Shown: in pieces, positions 6,821-16,800 of the stretch
Layout of the letters: each line of letters begins with the position of its first letter
How positions within the stretch are numbered: the stretch's first letter is position 1
From: Roseivirga sp. BDSF3-8
GTDB taxonomy: Bacteria > Bacteroidota > Bacteroidia > Cytophagales > Cyclobacteriaceae
DNA: 64,000 bases
Direction of reading: 5' to 3'
Assembly (NCBI RefSeq): GCF_041449215.1
Contig: NZ_JBGNFV010000001.1
Span: 124,001 to 188,000 of the forward strand
Program-made: the position numbers and the translations under genes
Notes under the pieces: generated by a model
Told to the model about the DNA's origin: nothing
What the model saw: only the letters and a program-made list of their open reading frames with translations
The model's database searches: none

Positions 6821-9280
6821 TTAAACGTTTTCAATTTGTTTCGTAAACCTGTAGTAGGGTACCCGTAGCCTGTGCCATTCCTCCGGTGCAATCGACTTAT
6901 AAGCCGGATATTCGTGGTATAGTTTTCTGACCTCATCGATGAACTGCAGATGTCTCAGGGGCTCAAAGTTGGTTTTATCCTGCATGTAGCCTTTCTCTTC
7001 GTAAAACACGAGCATGTTTTTAAGGTCTTCATTTACCCACGTGCCGTCTTCATCTCCCTGATACTCCAGAAACTTCTCTTCTTTAAAGTGATCAAGGGCT
7101 TTATTGATCATAGCCATATTCTGCCCTATGACCATTTTGGGCACATACATTGACTGCCCGAAGAGGGTCTGTTTATCGCTATTGATCTTAACGAGGGGGA
7201 AGGTGGCCCGTCGGGCGATCTTGATGGACTCGGTAGGCTCCTTACGTATGAACTCGCTAACGTCCATGTCTGGCACGGCATTATGCTTTCGCGCCTGCCT
7301 CTCAAAGTTGCGAATACCGTCGCGATACAGCCGGGCATGCATTCCTTCGCTATGCTGGTTCAGGTACTCCCAAAGGTCTTCTTTGCCAATCATTGCAGAC
7401 TTGCCTGCAATACTGTTATTAGACGCCCGGCGATAGCGTTCCATACTGCGCTTTAGCTCTTCTTCCATACTTCCGGAAGGGAAGATTCGCAGGATAGGTA
7501 TGGTGGTATCCTTAATGTCCTGCTCTATCTCCTCTCTCCTACCCTTTAGCGTCTTAAAGTCACGGGGTAATTTATTATCCTGCTGACGCCCCAGTGTCTC
7601 ACGTATGACCCGGATCATACTGTCTATCTGTTTAAGTCTGGGCAGTTCCACATCGCTTATAGACTTTAAGGCCAGTTCACCTTTGGTAATGCTATTGCGT
7701 ATATCTACCAGCTTATTAGCAAACAGGTGCATTTTCATATACTCCAGCGTGGTGCGCATACGGTCTGCCAGTACCGGGTCTGATTGCAGGAGGAGCTTGT
7801 ACCGGTTCTTCAGCATCCAGCGGGTCTGATTAGTAAGCATCACCTCCCATCGGTCCGGTTTGCCGGATATCTTGAGTGTCTGCCAGTACTGAACGGTATC
7901 ATTGATAGCGTCGACTACCGCATTAAGATGCTCCCTGACCACATAGAGGTTTTCATAACGCTCCGTGGCACCGGTTACCAATTCGGCTATTCGCTCTATC
8001 AGTACATCCTCTGCCACCCTAAGGTTGTTTTTGATGGCTGTATAGTAGTTGGCCGTACCGTTGCTTGAAAAACGCGACTGAATGTGCTCTACATCACTGG
8101 CGGCATCATAGTTTTTATTGCGGATATTCTGTGTCTGCAACTCCACATCGGCAAGTACCTTACGGCCGGCTTCCACTTCCGTCCCGTTAAGCTCCTCAAA
8201 GGCTTCCCGCAGAAATCGCTCAAAGTTTTTCTTTGTGCCGTTCACGATGGCATTGTGTGTACGGCTTACGGGTGTTTTAGTGCCCTGTCGATAGTAAAAC
8301 TCCGGGTCTGTCCAGCGGCCCAGCAGCTCTTCACTAAGCTGTATGGCCAGGTGTTCTTCAAGTTGTGATTTGGGGTATTGGATGGCGCTCAGGCCAAAAG
8401 TGCCATACTTATCCAGGTGCAGGTTGCCTTTTGCATCACCAAAGCGTACCAACCGTTTTTTCCTCAGGCCAAAGGCATTGAGGAAAAGATAAAGACCTGC
8501 CATTTTGTAGAGGCCTCCAAGGCTGCTGATAGAGGGAACATTGCCATTATAATCCTGAGATATGAACTGCGAGTATTCATAAGGGGGCTGGTCATATGAT
8601 ACGGAATGCCCGTTTGGCCATCGCATGCTATAGGCATTATCAGGCTTATTGTAATGGTCGAGCATTTTCAGGCCAGCGAATGTGTTGGCATAGATCACTT
8701 CCTTACCGGCAAACCCCTGCCTGCCGGGGATAAGGAACAGACCATACAGGTCTTCGATCCCTCTGAGAATATCCCGTATGAGATAAGCGATATCGATAAA
8801 CACCCCCGTGCCGGTACCTCCTGTCAGAGACCCGGTAACAAATACGGCAGGTTTGCTGTCATCCGCCCCTTCTACTGTATGGCTTCCTACACGCTCGAAG
8901 GCATTTTTAATGTGGCTGCTAACGCGCTCAAAGTTATCCCTTCCCCACAGGGCTACACGGCCAAATGCAGGCAGGCCGCCTGCTCCGAAGCCACTATCCA
9001 TGATCTGGTTCGCAGGTGGCAGCCACCAGGCATCCAGGAGATCATCCTTTTTCAGTGCATTGATCATGGTTTCCTTCTCATTGAGACTGATATGCACACG
9101 GGTGATTTCGTTTTTAAGTGCTGTTACACCGGGATGGGCATTCTCATCTGTTTCCAGATACAGGTACTGGACATTTTCAGGCCTGTTTTTGCCCGTACTT
9201 TCGTAAAAGAAGTTCTGCACATGCTCGAGCACCCGTAGTCCGCTGGTACCGATCCCGATAAGTAAGGTAGGTTTATCCAT
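6821..9280 (-). CDS. Tubulin/FtsZ-like GTPase (Tubulin_2-type), 819 aa
   Basis: The N-terminal half is a tubulin-fold nucleotide-binding domain: GIGTSG at residues 9-14 after a hydrophobic first strand (TLLIGIGTSG), and the signature GSLTGGTGTG at 150-159, equivalent to the GGGTGTG T4 loop of FtsZ and tubulin. It matches the large tubulin-like proteins grouped as Tubulin_2, not FtsZ or TubZ, which are about half as long. Residues from about 370 onward are helical and charged, ending in a region without recognised domains. No membrane segment. Gaps to both neighbours (6 and 15 bases) show operon membership. Expected role: nucleotide-dependent polymer or scaffold acting with the Hsp70-like and vWA partners. 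Function unproven. Confidence 0.85.
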   Translation of the reverse strand: MDKPTLLIGIGTSGLRVLEHVQNFFYESTGKNRPENVQYLYLETDENAHPGVTALKNEITRVHISLNEKETMINALKKDDLLDAWWLPPANQIMDSGFGAGGLPAFGRVALWGRDNFERVSSHIKNAFERVGSHTVEGADDSKPAVFVTGSLTGGTGTGVFIDIAYLIRDILRGIEDLYGLFLIPGRQGFAGKEVIYANTFAGLKMLDHYNKPDNAYSMRWPNGHSVSYDQPPYEYSQFISQDYNGNVPSISSLGGLYKMAGLYLFLNAFGLRKKRLVRFGDAKGNLHLDKYGTFGLSAIQYPKSQLEEHLAIQLSEELLGRWTDPEFYYRQGTKTPVSRTHNAIVNGTKKNFERFLREAFEELNGTEVEAGRKVLADVELQTQNIRNKNYDAASDVEHIQSRFSSNGTANYYTAIKNNLRVAEDVLIERIAELVTGATERYENLYVVREHLNAVVDAINDTVQYWQTLKISGKPDRWEVMLTNQTRWMLKNRYKLLLQSDPVLADRMRTTLEYMKMHLFANKLVDIRNSITKGELALKSISDVELPRLKQIDSMIRVIRETLGRQQDNKLPRDFKTLKGRREEIEQDIKDTTIPILRIFPSGSMEEELKRSMERYRRASNNSIAGKSAMIGKEDLWEYLNQHSEGMHARLYRDGIRNFERQARKHNAVPDMDVSEFIRKEPTESIKIARRATFPLVKINSDKQTLFGQSMYVPKMVIGQNMAMINKALDHFKEEKFLEYQGDEDGTWVNEDLKNMLVFYEEKGYMQDKTNFEPLRHLQFIDEVRKLYHEYPAYKSIAPEEWHRLRVPYYRFTKQIENV

Positions 9281-9286
9281 GTCGCG

Positions 9287-9673
9287 TTATTTAATAAGGT
9301 TCATAAGCCTGCTGTATCTGATCAGGTAAACGAGCAGGGGAATTAAAAAAACTATGAGAAGGGGAAGCATGGCCAGGTAAAAGGCAGGCTCTGACCACCT
9401 GAAGGCATGTAGCCCGTTTATTTTTATCATGAAAAAGAAAAACACCGCCAGCAGGATCATGTAGGAGACCAGGCTCCTTAGCAGGGCCAGGTTATAAAGC
9501 ACGTCCACTGGCTCACCGGGATGGCTATTTCTCAATGTCCGAAACCAAACCAACTGGGCCAGCCATATGACTATTACAGCTATAGCCGCCAGCGCCAGGG
9601 TCTGCAGAAGAATATCCAGGGGCTCACGGTTATTTACAGAAAATAGAAACTGAATTATATCATTCATTATCAC
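9287..9673 (-). CDS. Small three-helix membrane protein of the operon
   Basis: 128 residues with three clear hydrophobic helices at about 21-43, 64-85 and 97-118, linked by short basic or polar loops. No domain recognised. It lies 6 bases before the tubulin-like gene and 6 bases after the upstream vWA-like gene. It probably tethers or assembles the other membrane components. Confidence 0.75.
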   Translation of the reverse strand: MIMNDIIQFLFSVNNREPLDILLQTLALAAIAVIVIWLAQLVWFRTLRNSHPGEPVDVLYNLALLRSLVSYMILLAVFFFFMIKINGLHAFRWSEPAFYLAMLPLLIVFLIPLLVYLIRYSRLMNLIK

Positions 9674-9679
9674 GCATCA

Positions 9680-10924
9680 TTAAAAATAGCCGCTATCACC
9701 GCTGCCTTTATTACTATCGTCGTAAAAGTCATCTTCTTGTGCCGGGCGGCTCTTTTTCTTTCTTTTCCGGTCGGAGAAAAAATCATCGTCATTATCTACT
9801 ACTCCTGCTACTTTAGGCTTAGGCGCTATAAATTGCTTGTACAGAAACCAGGCAATACCACCCAAAACAGCGAGAATCAAAAGCCAAAGCAGAAAGCTGC
9901 CTCCTCCCCCTTCGGCCTGGTAGGTGAAGTATTCGGTACTGGTGGCACTGCCTTCGTTAGAAACGACGACACGGTAGGGGCCTTCATTTTGCAGGGCAAA
10001 ATTGTAATTAGTACGCCCCTTTACTTTTTTGGTCTGCGAGCTGCCGCGGTCTTCCATGTGCAAAAGCTTCACGGTATACTCGGCATCTTTTTTACACCCT
10101 ACGCAAGACCAGCTCACAAGCATTTTATCCCCTTTAAGTTCGTAAGGTTTTTGCCTGGATCCTTTGGGGGTGACTATTTCCAGAATCGGTTCGTCTATGT
10201 GGGTAGAATCTATAATCTGCTTAGTACCTGCGGTATTGCCTGCCCCACGCATGCGGGTGAGGTCTATTTTAGATATCTCTATTTTGTAATCCTTGCGGTC
10301 GTCACGGTAGCGGAATATACCTAGTGCGTCCTTTCTGACGGCACTTCGGTAGTTATCCATATAGTTCTGCTCCTGTGTGGTATAGAGATTTTTACTATTG
10401 GTGTCTTCTCCAAGTCCGGATATCACGACCAGGTAATAACTGCTCAGGTTTGCATCAATAGCCACATCCGCAGCTTTGGCACGGGCTATTTCCCCAAAGG
10501 TATTCTGATCGGTATAGCGGCCCGGCATACGCCAGGCAGCATCCACATCAGAGGGTACATTATTCACCCTGTTTAGCCTGAACTGCTCATAGGTATCCTT
10601 GTCGCCAAAGGGCATGATAAGCAGGTAGCCTCCCTGGTTGATTAGTGGCTGACCTCCGCCGTTGACGATATTCTCTATGACGGGGTCTGTATTGCCGGAC
10701 AGTCGCCAGTCCTGCATGAACCGGTCCTTGTTAAACTGTCCGCCTACAAGCTGGCGTACCAGTTCGCCTGCCTGGTCTCTCATTGCCGGAGTGATGCGGT
10801 TTTCACTGGAAAGGCCCCGGGGGTTGCCGGATACATCAACCAATACAAACACATTATCCTGCGCGAGAAGTGGAAGGCTAAGAAGGAGCAAGCCAACGAG
10901 TGATAAAAAGTATTTTCTGATCAT
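9680..10924 (-). CDS. Exported vWA-like protein with C-terminal anchor and cytoplasmic basic/acidic tail
   Basis: 414 residues. A signal peptide (1-21, ending LLAQ) is followed at once by VFVLVDVSGNPRG (25-37), which resembles the first strand and metal-ion site of a vWA domain (D-x-S). A later hydrophobic strand, YYLVVISG (163-170), fits the same fold. Residues 245-335 look like a beta-sandwich with CVGC. A transmembrane helix at about 343-361 follows a GGGGS linker. The tail is rich in K/R and D (DDDFFSDRKRKKK) and disordered. Topology: periplasmic sensor part, one helix, short cytoplasmic tail. The full MIDAS (DxSxS) is not intact, so metal binding is doubtful. Confidence 0.75.
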   Translation of the reverse strand: MIRKYFLSLVGLLLLSLPLLAQDNVFVLVDVSGNPRGLSSENRITPAMRDQAGELVRQLVGGQFNKDRFMQDWRLSGNTDPVIENIVNGGGQPLINQGGYLLIMPFGDKDTYEQFRLNRVNNVPSDVDAAWRMPGRYTDQNTFGEIARAKAADVAIDANLSSYYLVVISGLGEDTNSKNLYTTQEQNYMDNYRSAVRKDALGIFRYRDDRKDYKIEISKIDLTRMRGAGNTAGTKQIIDSTHIDEPILEIVTPKGSRQKPYELKGDKMLVSWSCVGCKKDAEYTVKLLHMEDRGSSQTKKVKGRTNYNFALQNEGPYRVVVSNEGSATSTEYFTYQAEGGGGSFLLWLLILAVLGGIAWFLYKQFIAPKPKVAGVVDNDDDFFSDRKRKKKSRPAQEDDFYDDSNKGSGDSGYF

Positions 10925-10925
10925 T

Positions 10926-12134
10926 TCAGTAAGCTTTTGGGCGTATTAATAAACAGACTACAGCCCACACGATATAGGTTATGGCCAAAAAAACAGGAAA
11001 GTACCATTTTTTAAGTATTTCCCTGATCATTTCCTGCACACCGGACTGATAGGATGAGAGGTAGGTGGCGTCCTGTTCCACATAGTAATTACAGACATTC
11101 ATGGCCATGTCGAAGAAGTCCCAGTTAAGATCACCGCCCAGGTTCATGATACCGATATCATCCCAGAAAAGATCAAAAGACTCATCAGCACACAGCATAT
11201 TTTCTACCTCCCGGGTATCCATATAGGATTCAGCACCATCTGTAACGATGATGAGAATACGCCTTGAATACTCACGATTCATGGTCTGATTCTGAGCAAA
11301 GAGAAACTGCGATTGAATGGTTTCATAAAGCGGAGTCTTGGCAGTCAGCTCTATGGATTCGAGATACTGTATGGCCTGATTGTGGTCTTCAAAAAAAGCA
11401 TGGCGGCCATTAAGTTGACGGGCGTCACTTACTGCCTGTATCTGCGCGGCGGTAGTTTTGGGGACACTGGTACCTGAGCTATCTGTAAACCAACTGATGA
11501 TGACGTCGGTATTATCATCCAGGTCAGTGATGGTCTCCCCAAGGGCCAGCTTGCCATTTTCAATATTGGTCTCCATGCTGGTAGAGTTATCAATAAGCAC
11601 TGCAACCAGGTAGTCAGGCTTATGCAAGGCAAAAAGGAGCAATAAAAAACCGGCAGCAGGGGCTATGATCCATAGTTTACTTTTTTGAAACAGGCTTCGT
11701 GCATTCCTGCCGAACCTGCGCCCCTCTCCCGGGGTAAAGGCCGGGGTGACCAGGCTGCTGATACGCCCGCGGTAATAGCGCGTGCGCATGCCGGCAAGCA
11801 CGATGATGGTGATGACCATACAAACCACGAGTGCAAGCCAGTGAGTGAAGTGGACAGGCTGGCGCACATAAAAATCGGTATCAGCCCAGAGGTAGCTGAA
11901 GATAGCTATGAGCAGACCGATGACGGTGACAGAGGCTATGAGGCTGCTGCGTCTGATATGATGCTCACGGGTGTAGGGCCGTTCAGGACTACCTATGCGT
12001 GAAAGGAGTACGGTAAGCAAATAGATACCTGCAAGTGCGGCGAGTACAACCCACAGTGCCTGGAAATTGCTCTGCACAAAATGCCGGAAGTAACTGGCAA
12101 TGGCATCTGATAAATCGGATAAATACTCCATCAT
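10926..12134 (-). CDS. Membrane vWA-domain protein (BatA-like topology)
   Basis: 402 residues. Four hydrophobic segments (about 26-45, 64-83, 98-116, 155-171) precede a vWA domain, and a last one (378-397) closes the protein. The MIDAS is intact: DNSTS at 182-186 after the strand YLVAVLI, a Thr in KTPLYETI, and TDGAES at 298-303. The layout recalls BatA/BatB proteins, but no MoxR ATPase gene is near. Its start overlaps the preceding gene by 4 bases, so the two are probably translationally coupled. It probably makes metal-dependent contacts with a partner in the same membrane complex. Confidence 0.85.
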   Translation of the reverse strand: MMEYLSDLSDAIASYFRHFVQSNFQALWVVLAALAGIYLLTVLLSRIGSPERPYTREHHIRRSSLIASVTVIGLLIAIFSYLWADTDFYVRQPVHFTHWLALVVCMVITIIVLAGMRTRYYRGRISSLVTPAFTPGEGRRFGRNARSLFQKSKLWIIAPAAGFLLLLFALHKPDYLVAVLIDNSTSMETNIENGKLALGETITDLDDNTDVIISWFTDSSGTSVPKTTAAQIQAVSDARQLNGRHAFFEDHNQAIQYLESIELTAKTPLYETIQSQFLFAQNQTMNREYSRRILIIVTDGAESYMDTREVENMLCADESFDLFWDDIGIMNLGGDLNWDFFDMAMNVCNYYVEQDATYLSSYQSGVQEMIREILKKWYFPVFLAITYIVWAVVCLLIRPKAY

Positions 12135-13840
12135 CTTTTCAGTATTACTTCGGTTCCTGATTTACTGTCTTTATAGACAATACCGTAATCTTTTATCTGT
12201 AAAATATGGTTTTTTGCGACATCCACACCAGCGTACCGGTCAAGCGGCTGACCGGGTACTGCAGTGACATGCGGATATTCGCTAACCGCAACGAAGAGGG
12301 GTACGTAATCCATCTCTACTCCCAGTAGCTGCCGGGCGGACTTTCTCAGGTCATGGGCTTTTTCACCTATGGAGGCTGCCTGTTTGCTAAGTCCGGAGGA
12401 GGTGCCGCTTATCTCAGCAAGATTACGCACTTCTTCCAAAGCCACGGCCAGACGATTCAGGAAAGGGCCCAGTATGGCTTTAAACCGGTCTTTATCGATA
12501 TAGGCCAGCTTCTTGTTTTCATTTGTTTCATCCTTAAGCTTTCGGACATGCGCGGGGTCCGTCCAAACCCCTGAAGTCGCAAGCCTATCCAGTTCAACGC
12601 CATATACTCTTACTTTATTAACTTGTTCTAAGAGTTCATTATCTAAAATAATGCTCGCAAGAATGCTTTGTTCCCTTAACGTTTCAGGGTCAGTGGTGCT
12701 TACTGATGCGAGATGAAGGAGGCTGTGGTAAAGGGCTAATCCCTGACTAATGATTTCCATCCGGTGTTCGGCAAACGCTTTAGCGTCTTCTTTAAAAAGA
12801 AGTGCTTTCCTGCCGGAATCACTCAGGTGACCGGTAGCAGCCGCCAGTTCACTCTCCTGTCGTGCTTTTCCTTCTTTCAGTGTGCTCAGCTCTTTTTGCA
12901 ACCGGTTATTCTCTTCCTCCAGTTTCTTTAGTTTCTTTTCGCTTATTCCCGGGTCAGGGGCTGCACTTGCAGGCACTGATCCGGCTTCCAGTGAGGTTAG
13001 CCTTTTTAAGATTTCCTTTTGGGTGCTAACAAGAGTCTCATTATCACTGCTTTTCTGCTTTTTGGTAAATACAAGCGCTGCAAAAACGGCTGCCAGCAAG
13101 GCAAGCAGGGCAATAACCCAAAGCAGCCAGCCAGGTGAAGCGGTATTAGCCTCACTTGTATCCGCAGGCTGTTCATCAAGGGTTTCTTCCTGCCTGGCCG
13201 CAGGCATATCTTCGGCCACAGGAGGGTTAGCTTCAGAAAGGTCGCTTTCTGCTAACCAAAAGGTAGGAAACCCCTCCGGAATAATTCTGAGAGGAAACTG
13301 AAGTTTATTAAGGGTTACCTGCCCTTGCCTGATGGAGTCGTTCGTAAACCGAACAGTGGCATCATTAGCTATCTGAACTTTGATCTGATCATCAAAGCGG
13401 CTATCCAGCGGCTGCAGGTCTACCACCAACATTCCCTGATCTGGCGAAGCCGGCTTTCTTACTTTCAGGCTTTGCTTGATGGCCTCCTTCAGGTCAGCCA
13501 TCCTGTTCACTATGCGTTGGTTAGCGGCGGTATCGCTTTCGTAAAGTTTGGTGTAATTGATCGTGCCTGGCTGTATGTTTCCCACACTACCGTATCTCAG
13601 TAGCAAGGTTTCACCGCGGTAGTCAATATATTTCCCTTGTGGGTTGTCTCCCATTTCGCGGAAAACCTCACCGGCAAAAAAGTGTATTTCACCTATCGAG
13701 TCACCAAAGTCGATGGTTTTTTCCTCATTTACCCGGATAAAATTATCACTCTGTGCATGAGCCGTCATGGCTATAAAGAGCAATCCCAAAAGGCAAGCTA
13801 TCCTGATAAGGCTGGTATTTACTTTCATCCTAAAAGCCAT
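12131..13840 (-). CDS. Membrane protein with exported domain and cytoplasmic coiled coil
   Basis: 569 residues. A signal peptide ends near residue 30 (TAHAQ). An exported beta-rich domain follows (31-200), then an acidic Pro/Glu linker, a transmembrane helix at about 237-258, and a long cytoplasmic part with a coiled coil (LKKLEEENNRLQKELSTLKE). The cytoplasmic remainder, about 250 residues, is helical and unrecognised. The first ATG overlaps the Hsp70-like gene by 16 bases, and Met5 is an alternative start. Position and topology suggest it links a periplasmic signal to the cytoplasmic Hsp70-like and tubulin-like proteins. Confidence 0.75.
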   Translation of the reverse strand: MAFRMKVNTSLIRIACLLGLLFIAMTAHAQSDNFIRVNEEKTIDFGDSIGEIHFFAGEVFREMGDNPQGKYIDYRGETLLLRYGSVGNIQPGTINYTKLYESDTAANQRIVNRMADLKEAIKQSLKVRKPASPDQGMLVVDLQPLDSRFDDQIKVQIANDATVRFTNDSIRQGQVTLNKLQFPLRIIPEGFPTFWLAESDLSEANPPVAEDMPAARQEETLDEQPADTSEANTASPGWLLWVIALLALLAAVFAALVFTKKQKSSDNETLVSTQKEILKRLTSLEAGSVPASAAPDPGISEKKLKKLEEENNRLQKELSTLKEGKARQESELAAATGHLSDSGRKALLFKEDAKAFAEHRMEIISQGLALYHSLLHLASVSTTDPETLREQSILASIILDNELLEQVNKVRVYGVELDRLATSGVWTDPAHVRKLKDETNENKKLAYIDKDRFKAILGPFLNRLAVALEEVRNLAEISGTSSGLSKQAASIGEKAHDLRKSARQLLGVEMDYVPLFVAVSEYPHVTAVPGQPLDRYAGVDVAKNHILQIKDYGIVYKDSKSGTEVILKR

Positions 13841-16800
13841 GTATAGTGTTTTTCGTTTGTGTCGGCAATCTCCTGGTCCGAGATCAGGGCGAGTGCATCA
13901 TGCAGCTCCCCGTCTGTCTCTTCTACCCGGCACCTGACCTGGTCATTTTCTGCAATTACCATTCCAATACGTTTGGTCCTTGTATGGACACGCACTTTGG
14001 CAATCGGGGAGTATTTATGCTTTTCGTTATTATTGATGATCTCGTCAGCATTCTGTCCCATTACCTGCACAAATCGCACCTGTTTCCCATCGAGATCAAA
14101 AGAACTCTGTAACTCTTCCACATTTCGTATGCCGCTTTCTCCGTTAAACTCGCTGCCCATTGGCACAAGGTTTTTAAAGCCCTGCACGCCCGCATTACGT
14201 GAATGTACTATACCAAAATGGCTATGTATACGGCTGCTATCTATGGTAATGGCATTATTACTAACCCCGTACAGACACGCGCCCCTTGCCACTGCACTTT
14301 TGAGTTCATCTTCCCGCAAAAACACCTCCTGGTATGAGATGCCTTTGCTCTTAAGAACGGAGGCTACCTTTGTTTTGATATATGGAAACAGCGTGCTGCG
14401 GCCGCTATATAGTACGGTGAGGGGTTCATTATCATACCCTTCTACCTGAAGTATATCTATTACAGAGGCTTTTACATTCTTATAGATTAACTGATCCAAA
14501 AGGGGGTGATTATAGAACTCTTTATTAAAAAAGTCCATCACCTCATCATCGGAATCCACAAGGATATCTGCCCGCTGGCCGGTGTACAGGTGGTAGAACT
14601 CTTCCAGAAAATCACTTACCTCCTGACTTACAAAGTAAGGCCGGTTCTGATTATGTATCCGGATCAACTGTATTTTGAGGCGTTGAGCCAGTTTTAATAA
14701 GCCGATAAGGCTTTCCTTAGAAACGGTATCGAAGTCGATGGTTTCGGATGGTAGTTCGCGATACCTGCGAACCCATTCATACAGGATATTCAGTATGCAA
14801 TAGTCTATCGTATCTCCTCCTATTCCATACCCTAACTTTCCTTCCACGGTAAGGTGGTATTTCCGGTCTCCCTGCTCCTCATAGGCATAGCCATCTATCA
14901 GGGATGCGTTAATAGTGGCCCCTCCCATGTCAAAAATGAGGACTTTCTCTTGGTCGAAGGTTTCGGCTCTTCTGGTGAGCCGGAGGCGATTAAATATGTA
15001 ATAGACCATAACAGCCTCAGCTTCAGGGATCACACGCACCTCGCTATAGGCATTCAGATACCCCACGCTGTCTACAAATGCCTGTGTCTTGGTAGCGGTA
15101 AAGTTATTGGGTATAGCCAGCGCTACGCGGGAGGCATTAAGAAGACCATCCTGCAGCAAATAAGAATACGTATCAGGCTGTGCCTCAACAGTTTTTCTGA
15201 ACCCTGCCAACAGCTTTTTCACCATCAGGTAGGTAATTTGGGTGCCGTCGAGCCTCAGCTCATCCCCATTTTCAAAGGATATGGTTTTTTTATCGGTAAA
15301 CCCCAGTAGTTTTTTAACAGATCGAAAGCTATCGCGGGCCAGTATGGTTTCGAAAGGGTCGGCCTCGCGCCCTACTTTGACCACGGCCCCGCCCAGACTG
15401 CGCCAGTCTGTTACGTCGGGGCTTTCAGAGGGGTCAAAAACGATCAGGGAAGATTCGATCAGGTCACGGCCTTCGGTATCCTGTCTTACCGCTACATTAG
15501 AAAAGTGTGTGCCTGCGGCTATGCAGGTACCTGTAGTACCGGGGTCAAGCCCGATCCAGGCATCTCCCATTGCAGGGCCTATATGAAAGGCCTCGCTTAT
15601 GGTGGCCGAAAGATCGGTACGCCATACAAAACGGTGGTCCGCCCATATACTTAACTGAAAGGCGCACTGCATTGGCTGGTCCAGTGTAGCCTGTGGATCG
15701 GTCTTTTTTATTACTACAAAGAACTCGAATGGCTTATTTACATCCGGCCTGATGGGAAGTGTACGCCAGGTATCTCCTCTGAATACTGACTGGTACTGAT
15801 CTTCTTCTTCCTGTATGAGCAGGTGCATATCAAAGCCCCGCGGGGCCTCTACCCTATCCAGCCGTAGATTGAGCGGAACGGAGCCGCGCAGGTAGCGAAG
15901 GTCATAGGTAAAGAAAATGCGAAAGGGTATGCGGGCAGTATCACCGGTAAATGCCCGGTATGGCGTTTTCAGTCTGCCAATACTGCGGTAGTCGATTTTC
16001 TCATAACTATCTCCGAAAGCGCTCATCTGGTAGCGTATGTTTCCGGGACGCCTCTTATATAAAAGCCAAAGAGCAAGACCTAAAAAGATAAGGGTGGGCA
16101 GAACCGTGGTCATGAGTATGGAGTAGTTTTTATCAAAATCAACATTCTGGTTATTCAGGGGCCTGCTTACCTGGTACATAAGGGGAATATTGCCGGCTTC
16201 TGTACGGTAACGGGTGTAAAACACATAAGTTAACAGCGGTAATGCCTCTTCCAGCCCCGCACGGGTGTTTATCCCCCCCAGTGACAGGTATGTGGATGGC
16301 AGAAAGTAGTTACCGCTCACGGAATCTACCTCTATAGGGTCATCGTCATGATCTACCAGGGCCCCTTCCTCATCTTCAGAAGACCTGGCCAGCAGGCGGG
16401 AATGCAGAACCTCGCCTCCAATCTCGACCTGCACACCTATCTTTTCTACCTGCAGGCGCCGGTTATGTTCAAAGTTTATGGTGATTGGCGAGGTCTCAAA
16501 ATCAGTGCTCCGGTACCCGTCCTGGTCCAGTGAAAGGTCACTGTCTATTTTCATGACAGCATTGTTGGCAGCAGTGAGCCCGGCATGAGGCTTCACTTTG
16601 TAGGCTTTAATGCCATGAAAAATACGGTTGCGGGCGTTGTCATACTTGCCGGTATTTACCGCATAGTCGAAGTAATCAATTTTATAGAAGCGCGCATTGA
16701 GCTGATCGTGGGCCGTATTTACCTTACTGGCGAGGGTGCTGTTACCTCCGAAGACTCCCTGCCGGACTATCTCACCATCCTGTTTGTTTCCAAAGGTACT

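Noticed and set aside
8606-9238. Long frame antisense to the tubulin-like gene
   Set aside because: Shadow of the real gene; no domain and no start context.
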